Below, one piece after another: positions 11,611 to 49,205 of a DNA stretch of 64,000 nt. How positions within the stretch are numbered: position 1 is the first letter of the stretch; each line of letters starts with the position of its first letter. A program made the translations under genes and the position numbers. Origin of the DNA: Coturnix japonica (taxonomy: Eukaryota; Chordata; Aves; Galliformes; Phasianidae); the NCBI RefSeq assembly GCF_001577835.2, contig NC_029518.1, positions 30,249,462 to 30,313,461 on the forward strand, read 5' to 3'. A model generated the notes under the pieces. That model was not told the DNA's origin and did not search any database. It saw only the letters and a list, made by a program, of their open reading frames with translations.

Positions 11611-14600
11611 ATATCCGGATAGTCACGGATAGCAGCACTTGCCTATATTAGTACTAAGAACTTGACTCAATAAGAACTTGACTCAAGTCCTTTAGAAACT
11701 AAATGAGGTATTGACGTATTTATTGTTCCATCATCCAGCAGGCACAACACCTGACTTGATTCATTTATTAAAGCAGTAACAACTTAATCAGATTGAGGTT
11801 TAATAAGAAGGGTTGCAGCTTTGGGCGTTTTAATCTGATAAACAGACGAGAGCAGTAAGAAAAGGATAAATGCAACATTTTATTGTGAAGCTGACGCTGT
11901 GTGAGTGCTCACCACGCTGCCTTACATTGCTTATTAATGAAGCCATGTTTAACATTCCACAAAATGTTCTTTAGGGAACACTGAGGCATAAGACCCTCAA
12001 CACAACCAAAGACAAGCATCAGCTCTGTCTCAAACCAGAGTTATTCACTGTATTTAACAGGGTAGGGGACAGCAATTTGCCTCCACCTTCTGCTTGTGTC
12101 ACTTAAATCCAGACTTCTGAAAAAACTGACTAGCCCTTCACATGAATGAGGATTTGAATTGTGACAGTTTCCATGTTCTCAGCCCCCTTGATAGGTACAC
12201 AAGCATTACATCAAGTACTTCTCACTTCCAATGGCAAAAACAAAAACACCCTGCAGAACTGAGACCACATCTTAAGCATCCTGAAAGAATAAACCTGTAT
12301 TAACCAAGTACGAAGAAAGTCAATCTTCAAAGTCAGCCTCTGAAACAGAACTTTTAGAAGTGTTTCTTATGGAGACAAAGTCTAATCACCAAACTAACAG
12401 ACAATTGCAAATCAAAAAGACGAAACTGACCAGTACCGACAGAATTGCAGTGTTTAACCGATACATTTAGATACAGTGGAGGAGGGTCTACCTTGTCAAT
12501 TATTGCTGAACTCAGGAGGTAGTTACTGACAAAATAAACAGTTTACATCATGACAGCTTACAATTTACAAGAGAAGCAGAAAGAATATAACACACATCTG
12601 CCTGTACTTTAGATGATTCTGCCTTTGTAGGAAGCTAGTTTATGTCTGTGTCCTGTTGAAGTTACAGTACTTAAACTCTTTATGTATTGGTCATCTCTTA
12701 AGATGACCATGGAAACTCAAGTAGGTGAGTAAAACAACATCCTTCAATACTAACCAGAAGCTCAAGAGACACTAACAGTGAAATCGGTAACTGCCTCTAA
12801 TGAGCATGACAATAAGGGAACTGTTCTCCACTGCTTGCTTGTTACCTTTTCATTTCTGACAACTGGTAGAAGTCCCCAGCACTAAAAATACAGGAGCTTA
12901 AGACTACCACAAAACGAATGAACATCTGTAACCTACAATAGTGCTTGCCATCTCCCACAGCTGCCACATGCAGAAGCATCGCTAAAGCATTAGAATAGCT
13001 AAACTTATCTTAGGCACAACTATGCAATTATCCATGCCTTGTAGGAAAGCAGTAGAAGATTCTAGCACACAAGAAATTTCATCATCTGTGGTGAAGGAAA
13101 CAGAATGCTGCTTTCCATATCAGTTGCAAAACCAATACTTCAGTTAAATTTGCCAACATACCTGGTTTCGCAGTACTTAAATTTCATACAATGTACATGA
13201 CAGCTGTGCCAGCTAAAAATTGCTTGTTTAGAACAGGGAAAACCTACCAATTTCTTCTATACTGGAAGGTAAGTTTAATTGTCACAGGAAGTTGTATGTG
13301 TAATAACCTGCCATTTTAATCACATTCAAAGAAATCCAACAGGGAGATCAAATTAGAAGATCTGCTTCTAGTTACTGCAGCAACAAGGAGTTCCTTCCCA
13401 GTTCAGATTCCATTCCAGTTATCAAATGTTACTATCATGTTTGGTATCTAAATAAAGCAAGTTGCAGGGCCATATTCAACAAAACTCTTACTCTCTGACT
13501 TTCTGAAGTACAGCTGATAAGAAGTTTTGGGGAGGAATGCCTGTTCCTAATGCATTAAACTATAATTCTGACACAATAAGAGAACAGGTGAAACTTGCAA
13601 GTGCATAAATATACCACTTCAACCAACCCGCTGCCTTAGACACTGCTCCTTCAGCAGGTAGAAAAACAAAACAGGTATTTCCAGCTTAATAAAACAGGCA
13701 AGAATGCACAAAGAAGACAGTTGTTTTTCCCTTCCCTCCAGTAAGTGTTTAACTTCAGGCCAGTAAAAAAACATATGCAGCGAGCCAGACAAGCTGCTTC
13801 CTAATAATCTCTGAGAAGTGGGTCAAGTCATTCATTACAGCAGTGGACAGATTCATCCTAGGAGGGGAAAAAAATAAGTCAGTTTAGGGACTTAATGCAA
13901 ACATAACCTTTGCAAAGGTTAAAAGCATCCAAGCTGTTGTCCTGCTTATCCTAACCTAATTCAAGATAGATACTGCATTAGAACATAATCTGATTTTATG
14001 ACATATACGGTCACAAAGTTCTATACAAAATATGTGAGTTGTGGGTTCCCCCCTCCCCACTCTGCTTTTAGATTTGCTTTTATACATAGTTAATCTAGCA
14101 CACAGATGAAAATCATTGAGCTGGAAATTACTCAGCGTATGTAACATCAGAAATGAGAAGATGCGATTAAACATCCCGAGGGGAACAGAATTATTATTAA
14201 AAAGATACTGTTCAGTAAATAGTGTGAATGTGTAAATGTAATTTAAAGGCAATTCATGAACCAAATGGCACTTGGTTACAGACTAAAAAATACAGCAGCC
14301 ACTGGGGCAAACTGACATTGCAGAACAAAATAAAGCTCTGTGTTGCAGAACTCATCCACAGAGCATCAATTTAGACATTACACATAAAATAATTAAGGCA
14401 GGATAGGTACCAAAAACATTACTGTGTCACACATTCTCCAGTCCTGAACCAGTTGTTCTTTTCCTTTCTGAGGTAGCAGCTCAGGCTTCTGACTCTTTGT
14501 GCTGCTTTTGCTTGTGGTGTTTTAGGAGGTGCGATGTTCTACCTTTACATTCCATGTACCTATCACCTGCCAATACACACCTGAAATTAATATCTCTATA

Positions 14601-16753
14601 TTCTTCAAAATTTAATGGAGGGAAATTAGTTTCCTAACAAGTATTTAGGAATGCTTATAGCCACGAGTGTTACCTCAGAGCTCCCATTTGCAAATAATCT
14701 CCGGGAAAAATTTGCAAGCTTTATCAGTAGGAAAACCAGAGGCATTTGTTATCTGTTTAGCCATTTGGCATATGGTAACTAAACAGTAATACCTGTGTTT
14801 AACACTATGAAGTCTGTGACAAACATATTATACTAGCCAGAAATCTCAAAGAAAGATAAGTCTGCTGAAGGCAGAACTGAGGCAAAGCAAGAAAGACAGG
14901 AGATCAGACAAACTAAAATCTTTCAGCATTTCTTCTCTGGGAAGGTTGTTCAGGGGAACAGAAATCACATTTCATCTATATCAGACACACATTTGATAGA
15001 GTCATACGCTTAGAAGGCTAGAAGTGATTTGGTTAGAAGGTTAGAAATGGTTTCAAAAGGCATACTAGTGTAACACAATCTTTTCATATATTCAAATTAA
15101 AAGTAACTTAAATTAAAAGTGTCCCTTGTTAAAAAAACAAACAAAACACACTAATCCCAAACATACTGCATGAATACATCTCAAAAGCTTTACACACCTT
15201 CAGCTATCTCGTAACAAATACCATGCAGCGAACACCAAGCCCTCTCTTGGTATCACTGCCTTTGCACTGCATCAGCTATGTGTCTTCACAGATATAAAAT
15301 TATAATATATACAGACAATTTTCAAATGAGTAGTGCCAGAAATATTTAAGACTTACTCCTTACAATAAAATAATTTAAAGGAAAAAGGACAAAGTTTGCC
15401 ATTCAAACCAAAAGGAAATGAAGGAGGGAAATGAATTTACTTATAACAATTGTAAACAATACACAACTTTGCAACATCACTAAGCTGGGAGAGTTGTCTT
15501 TCTTAATTTTACAGCAGTTCTAACAAGGAACTGGTATCTGCTTTACAAACATCCCAGTGTTTGATTGATGCAGAATTTGTAAACAAGATGTCAGGCCTTT
15601 AGAAGTAAAGGCAGAGATGTTTTATTACAGCATTTAAAGGCTTGCACTTTTTAATAGCTTGTCATTTATATAATAAAAATCCAAGTATTTGTACAAAGAT
15701 GCAGTTTCTTTCAAAAAAAAGCAGATCAGTTGAGTGTTTCATACTTTAATATACAAACCAAAAACATATGAAAGCTATAAAAACATTAATGTTCGCAATG
15801 TATTAAACACGTAGCCTTATGTTTAAAGGTTAAATGTGTAGGTTTAAAAAAATTACACAATGGAAATTTCACTTTCAAATGACCGCAGCCGGACCAAAAT
15901 ACAAAGTAGAAACACGTTTCTGAAACTTGACAATTAGCGTCACTTACTCTCTCAAACAGCTGGTCTTCAAGTCGCACACCATAAGCGTTAAGCTAACATT
16001 CTATCAATGGAAGCATTACAAATCGCGTTAAGTGAAAATACTGCCAGTAAATGAACGTCTTAATCTATTTCTTATTTAGTCATTTTCTTAAGAACAGTTT
16101 GAACTGGTTGTATAGCTTTTTGTTGGTTTGTCTGTTGCTGTTCTGCTATCACAGGTCTTTTTTAGAACTGTTCTGTGAACAACACACTCACATACAACTA
16201 AACAAAAAGACAAATAATAACAGACCAGCTGCACTTTACATTGTAATGAACGTAATCCCCCAGTGCTGTCCTTCAGCTTTGCATGGGGAATTTGTTTTAT
16301 TTGGCACATTAAGGGTAAAAATAAAAATAAAGAGACAAAAGTGGAACCGAAGGTTACAAAACAGTCTTAACTATTAGTAGTCATCAGGAAGGAAGCCAGA
16401 CATGAATGTCATGGCAGAATTAAAAACAAAAGTAATGCACACAACATAGGGAAAAAGCCTTCCAATGATCAATATCATCAGAGCCTTCCAACTGAAACAA
16501 AACACACAAACTATGATCAGATTGGTAGGAATCTTAACCAAAGTCCTATTGTGCTCTTACTTACAGTGTGTAAATCCTCACTAAACGGCAAGGAGGTTTT
16601 GATGAACTTATTTCACATTGTATAATTTTTTCATATTCTCAAGTTTTAGTGCAGATTCTCAAAGATCTGCCAAGTCCTGTAAACTTTGGCTGCTTTTCAG
16701 TAGTCTGTATTCCTGCTCCTCAGGCAGCACTTTGTTCCATCTGAAGTAGCGTT
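11611..16753 (-). other. SPAST: Inferred long SPAST 3' UTR and short intergenic gap
   Basis: This 5.1-kb AT-rich stretch follows the SPAST stop codon and precedes the SLC30A6 promoter. No coding exon, CR1 copy or RNA gene is visible. On the transcribed (minus) strand, AATAAA signals occur at 16296-16301, 15621-15626, 11879-11884, 11764-11769 and 11719-11724, among others. Human SPAST has a 3' UTR of over 3 kb, so a distal end near 11.7-11.9 kb is plausible, but which signals are used cannot be read from sequence. Confidence 0.5.
11719..11884 (-). terminator. SPAST: Cluster of three AATAAA poly(A) signals, candidate SPAST 3' end
   Basis: Three canonical hexamers on the minus strand at 11879-11884, 11764-11769 and 11719-11724 lie within 166 bases, followed by T-rich sequence. 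They come just before the SLC30A6 CpG island. Assigning them to SPAST is inference from orientation; no other minus-strand gene lies upstream. Confidence 0.4.
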
Positions 16754-44422
<27,669 letters not shown>

Positions 44423-44425
<3 letters not shown>

Positions 44426-44441
44426 TCACCGCCGTCGCCAT
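44423..44441 (-). promoter_or_regulatory. SPAST: Upstream ATG overlapping the SPAST start
   Basis: An ATG at 44441-44439 (MATAVNEF...) lies 16 bases before the spastin Met1 codon in another frame. Its context (G at -3, G at +4) is better than that of Met1 (T at -3, A at +4). Joined across the exon 1-2 splice, its frame runs about 148 codons and stops in exon 2, past the internal Met93. It can only matter if transcripts begin upstream of 44441. Confidence 0.65.
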
Positions 44442-44822
44442 AACCCGCTGCCAGCGACTGACAACAACCGGCCATGGCGGCGACGGCGGCGACGCCCCTT
44501 TCGCTCGGCCCCGGGGGAGGAGCGCTGACGGCGGCCGGGCGGAGCGCTCCCGGCACCGCTATTGTGGAGGCGCGGCGGCAGCAGCCACAATAGAAGGCGG
44601 GGCTCACACCGCGGGACGGCACCCGCAGCTACGGACGAGCGGGAGGCGGTACTTCGCTGTGCGCGAGCGCAGATCGCCGTGGTACGGCCGCTGCAGTGCG
44701 ACCTGTAAGATCACCGCTTCACTTACGTCCAAACAGTTTACGACAGCTGCGCTGCCGGCTGTGGTTGCTACGGCTCCGCCGTCCTGTCGGGAAGCGAAGC
44801 GGCGTGCAGCGGGAACTGCGCG

Positions 44823-45176
44823 GTGAGAGCGGGACGGGGCGGCGGGTAATAGTAATAGTGATAGTAATAGTGATAGTCTGGGGCGGGTTGGAAGGGACCT
44901 TAGAGATCATCGAGTCCAACCCCCGGGATTCGAGCCTCTGTGTAGCAGAGCGGCACCTCTATCATCTGAAGGCACTTCTACCACTTGCACCACAGGGGAT
45001 TCGAACCCGGGCCCTGGTGTTGCAAGGCGGCATTTCTACCACTGCGCCACCGGGACACAACGACCGGGTGTCGGGCTGATGGGGCTGTAAAGCGAGCCGA
45101 AGAGGGAGGGGAAAGGAAACGCTTGTCTCGGTGTCGATCTCAGCCGACTGAGTGGATTGTGTTGTTGCTTTTCAAG
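44823..45176 (+). other. DPY30: Inferred first intron of DPY30, in the 5' UTR
   Basis: A plausible donor (CG|GTGAGA, GT at 44823) and a pyrimidine-rich acceptor (TTGCTTTTCAAG, AG at 45175-45176) bracket the SINE. This would leave a non-coding exon 1 and a second exon beginning at 45177 with the ATG at 45213. DPY30 genes usually have non-coding 5' exon sequence, so this fits, but it is a prediction from splice-site appearance. Confidence 0.45.
44847..45056 (-). mobile_element. tRNA-derived SINE with CR1-like 3' tail
   Basis: Read on the minus strand there are four parts. Unit 1: RNA polymerase III A box TGGCGCAGTGG (45049-45039) and a perfect B box GGTTCGAATCC (45007-44997), 31 bases apart. 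Unit 2: a diverged A box TGGTGCAAGTGG (44992-44981) and B box GGCTCGAATCC (44936-44926). Then a CR1 3' terminus (about 44925-44885: GGTTGGACTCGATGATCTCT, then AGGTCCCTTCCAACCC). Last, a tail of about three 12-base units of TATCACTATTAC type (44879-44847). Known avian SINEs share this plan, a polymerase III head plus a CR1 tail recognised by CR1 reverse transcriptase. The anticodon arm of unit 1 does not fold well, so I assign no amino acid. Target-site duplications are not obvious. Confidence 0.75.
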
Positions 45177-45212
45177 ATCGCTGTACGTCCAGCAGATCCC
45201 ACCTTGGAAGCC

Positions 45213-48200
45213 ATGGAGGCGGAACAGGTCATGGAGGGGCAGCCGCAGGTACGGCAAGGAGCGTTTGCTGTGCCTCGTGGTACGTGTGTAAAACAAGTGT
45301 TTGTGCTTCGCTGACCGTGTGCTCTTTTTACAGGTCCCAGAAAATCCCCATTCTGAATATGGGCTCACTGAAAACGTAGAGGTAATGCAGATTTTATTGC
45401 TTTAAATTGCGGCAGGGATCAGTTATATGTTGGGTCTGAGCTTAATAGCCAACGCTCCTAAGAAAGAGAGTTGGGATCTGCACCAGCAGATTGTCTTTCA
45501 GCTCCTTAGTGCGTTGTCTTGTGTTGCTTCTGTAGGACAGAATGCTGCTGAAGTAAGTAATGAGTGTTCAACAGGTGTTTAAGAAACGTCTGGATAGGGA
45601 GCTAGGAGACATGGTTTAGGGGTTTCCTGTAGGTATGGTAAAGGGAGGATGGTTGGACTAGATGATCTTACAGGTCCTTTCCAACCTTGTGATTCTGTGA
45701 TTCATGAAAGTTTTGATGAGATTCCTTTGAGAAGTATCCTGTGATGGCTGCCAGTAACACACCGTGCTGCAGACAGGCTTTCATTACGGGGTGGAGGATC
45801 GGAGTCAATGGCATTTCTATAAAAGTATCAAAGGGAGGGATTTTTTAATATCCTTGTAAATGGGAACATGGGATCACAGTAATCTAAGCGAGCTGTAATT
45901 ACTTATGCTGATAGGGCAGACGGAGTCCAGTCTGCCTCTGCTGCAGGTAACAGTGTGGGTTAGAATGTATTATTCCAACTCTGTGATGTTCATTTACTGC
46001 TGTTAGTGAGGTTTCATCTCCCTCCACCGTAAGATGAAGCTTTAGCTAAAGCTTTGCTGAAACTTCTCCAACATCCTTAGCGACTGAGCACCCTCAAAGT
46101 TGCCTGCACACCTCCATATCCTCTGCAGTCATAGCACACGGGTTGTATGGTTGTATATCTCTGTAGATGGTGTTGTGTATGCTGGCAGCAGTATGTGTTC
46201 TTTCTTTAACTGGAGTTAATAGTTTCAAGATGTTTCAGGCACCTGGAACCATTTTGTGTATCTTTTCTTAAAGTATCCGGTACTTTACTGTGGTCTGAAA
46301 GTGCTTGGGATTAACAGAGTCACATTTGTATTGGAAGTGCAGGCATGCGGAACCATTCAGCTGGAGCTGCTCATGCTAAAGTTACACCTAAGACTGTTTT
46401 CTTAGAACAGAGACTCCTCTGGTTTAAGCTTGTCCAAGGAAAAATGCACACTTAAGCTTCCTTAAAAGATGTAAAGAAGTCATTTTCAGTGTGCTTGCAG
46501 AGAAAAAGGTTCAAAGTAGATCTTACTGCTATTACCAATGTTCATTCACTTTTCCTTCAGAGGATAGTGGAAAATGAGAAGTTAAATGCAGAGAAAACAT
46601 CAAAGCAGAAGGTGGATCTTCAATCGTTACCTACACGTGCCTACTTGGATCAGACTGTTGTACCTATCTTGCTACAGGGACTTGCTGTTCTTGCAAAAGA
46701 GAGGTAAGATACTGAAATGTTCCTTCTGTCCTAAGGAAGAAAGTAGGTGTCAGACTTGGGTAGTGTGTCACCTTTTTTGACCTCACGCACCAGATATGGT
46801 TTTGTTGGCTTGATGTACGAAAGCCATTACAACAAGTTCAAAAAAATACTGTGATTGTAACAGGATGTGTTCCTCACTGAGCTGCACATGGCGTGGTTAA
46901 AGTTATTTAATGAATTTCTTGGCTTACAATGAAGTTTGCTACTGCAGAGTCTTTTGTAGGGAAAATATTATTTTTCATTAATTTTATCACATAATTTACC
47001 TCACAAAAACAGAAGAAGTTCTAATTTTGAACAAGATTTCTACAGTATGGGATTATAGAGTTCTGCTTGCCATTCAAAAGGAAGAAACAAATGCAAACCA
47101 GGCCTGACATATCTCTTCATAAGAAATTTAAAACACTTTCTAATGGATGAGACTGACCCTGCAGTGTTAATGCAGTAATACAACAAAGCAAAGTTAATCC
47201 TTTAAGCAAAGACTGTTCTGTCAAAGTGCCTCAAATCTCTTATCAGGCAACATAGAAGCATATTCTTTAACAATAACAAAGTAGTTCACCTTGTCCAAAT
47301 GAATTTCTATCTCAACTATTGGTGAGTCACACCAACTTCTCAGTTTTGCTGAAATAACATTATCAGAAGCTGGTTTGGATGAATGACCTCACTGTACCTG
47401 TGGCCAGAACAACAATTAGCAGTGCCTTAACCTCAGAAGGTATTGTGAATTTGAACTGAATTATACAGGCTGCTAGCAAAGCAAAAGAGCATGTAGGAAG
47501 GTGTGCCCTGCCCCTGAGGCAGCACGCTGATCTTCAGTTACCATCAGTGGGAGTCCTGCTGTAGACTGAATGTCATTTGGGGAGGAATCAGCACAACTTT
47601 TTTTAAGTCTGTTGGTCTTAATTGAAGGAGTCAACAAACATATGTAAACAGGAATCCAGATGACTGGATGTTTAAGTCTCCAAAAAGCTTTTGGCAGTCT
47701 GTCACTAAGGGCTGTTAAAGAGAGTTAGCTTGCTGTGGGACAGAAGGAAAAGGTTTCATGTGTGAGGAGCTGGCTGGGTGATGCAAGACATAGAATGGAA
47801 GTAAACAATGAATTTCCGTGGTGAACAAAGCTCACTGCTATAATCATGGAAAGGATCATTTGCAACAGTTTGAAGAAGTTAGTGCCAGTTTGTTAATGAT
47901 TCTGGGTTTTACAGAATAGCCTGGGTTTGCTGTTTCGGGTTTTGTGTGTGTGTGTGTTGATCGGTCTGTAAATAACAGCACAGGAACTTCATAAGCTGAC
48001 CATTGCCCTTACAGAAACTATCTTTTGAATAAATAAAGACTTGGAACGCTAGGATTTAGAAATCCAAGTGGTACAAATACAGTGTCACTATTTAAACCTT
48101 TAATGCTCTTGTATTTTGAATGTTTTGTGTAATTCCAATTCCCCTGTATTCTGGTACAATGTGAAAAAGTAGAGAAAGGAGTGACAAAGGGGTCATAAGA

Positions 48201-48976
48201 TGGAATGTCACTTGTGGAGGGTGTGACTGAATAGATAGTACTGCAGCCTGTCTGAAAGAAAATATATTAGGAGTATGATTAATTATGAATAGCGAGATGA
48301 TGGATTGGAATGGATTGCATTTTCTCTTCTGATACAATAATGAAATTAAGCTAGCAGGTAGAAAATTCATAATTGGAAAAAGAAGGAGGTGATTCTTCAT
48401 AGGTCGCATAATTAAGATATGTAACTTTTTAGCTGGGGTTGAGGACATTAGTGCTTTATTTGGGCTAAAGGAACAGCTGGTCAATGTTGTAGAGGGATCC
48501 ACCCAGCATTCTTTTCGCTCCTCATAATGATATTGGCTCACCACTATGACCTTTGGTCTAACCCAAAGTGGTATAAGCAAGCTCATCATCTGTTTTGAGA
48601 CAGAATTCATCTTAGTGAGAATAAGAAACTTCTTACAAAGCATGGCCAGTATGCAAACATTTCATGGCCTGAAAGTTAAAGCACTTTTCAAATGGAAGTT
48701 TTTGTTCTTTAAGAAGAGATAGTAGTTGCCACAAACCAGGCAAACACTTGTAATGCACAAATGTCCCTAAGGCAGTGCCTCAGGGCTTGAGAGGAGTTGT
48801 GTTGCTTTTCAGAGAAGGCAATTAGTTCTTCACCTGCCCAGTTTCATATAATAGAAAATAATTGCTTTTGATTTACTTCCTTATTTTTTTCTTTTTCTTA
48901 CAGACCGCCAAATCCCATTGAATTTCTAGCAGCGTATCTTTTAAAAAACAAGTCACAATTTGAGGACCGAAATTAA
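45213..48976 (+). CDS. DPY30: DPY-30 homologue, SET1/MLL complex subunit
   Basis: DPY30 is the small subunit of the WDR5-RBBP5-ASH2L-DPY30 module. It binds the C-terminus of ASH2L and stimulates H3K4 methylation; it is also found at the Golgi. Four coding exons: 45213-45248, 45334-45381, 46561-46703 and 48904-48976 (TAA at 48974-48976), all GT-AG, 300 nt in all, giving 99 residues, the usual length. The protein starts [20 protein letters not shown] and ends NKSQFEDRN. The Dpy-30 dimerisation helices (about residues 50-91) contain [20 protein letters not shown] and the [15 protein letters not shown] segment. There are a few conservative differences from human, and the frame is intact. The ATG is in favourable context (AAGCCATGG). 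Transcription probably starts in the island shared with SPAST. Confidence 0.97.
45561..45705 (+). repeat. CR1 3'-end fragment in DPY30 intron
   Basis: Reads TTTAAGAAACGTCTGGATAG (end of CR1 ORF2), then GACTAGATGATCTTACAGGT, then CCTTTCCAACCTTGTGATTC followed by short TGATTC-type tail repeats. About 145 bases, in sense with DPY30, with the tail repeat units still visible. It lies just after the coding exon ending at 45381. Confidence 0.93.
45706..46560 (+). other. Rest of the DPY30 intron before exon 3
   Basis: Unique-looking sequence after the CR1 copy, with nothing recognised. Confidence 0.5.
46704..48903 (+). other. DPY30 intron before the last exon, 2.2 kb
   Basis: AT-rich. Two things stand out. 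A possible very old CR1 reverse-transcriptase fragment lies around 47630-47850. An unusually long antisense open frame of 183 codons lies at 48643-48092, with no family recognised. A short (GT)n run is at 47944-47958. Confidence 0.5.
47630..47850 (+). repeat. Possible ancient CR1 internal fragment
   Basis: The order of words (AAAAGCTTTTGGCAG, then GGAAAAGGTTTCATGTGTGA, then CTGGCTGGGTGATGCAAGAC, then AATGGAAGTAAACAATGAAT) follows the CR1 reverse-transcriptase region as I remember it, with heavy divergence. No open frame remains. This could be coincidence. Confidence 0.3.
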
Positions 48977-49205
48977 CTCCATTACAATGAGGACAATTTG
49001 GCTGCTAGACTGAAACGCTTATTTGTTGCAATCTGTTTTCTGCTGTAAAAATCCTTTGGAGCCGTAGTGTTGTCTCTCTTAATCGCACAATTTGCTTTAC
49101 CTTTTGGAGTTATTTAAGGAAGAACACTTTACATTTTATTTGTTCACTTGTTTTAAACTAGCTAGTCAGAGTCTTTCAAAATAAAATACTGAAACTGCAC
49201 TACTG
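48977..49205 (+). terminator. DPY30: DPY30 3' UTR and poly(A) signal
   Basis: About 200 bases after the stop there is an AATAAA at 49180-49185 (TTTCAAAATAAAATACTG). Cleavage is expected some 15-25 bases later, giving a short 3' UTR typical of DPY30. Confidence 0.8.

Noticed and set aside
44985-45056. A functional tRNA gene
   Set aside because: A and B boxes are good, but the anticodon arm does not pair, there is no matching acceptor stem, and it is fused to a second degenerate unit and a CR1 tail. A SINE explains it better.
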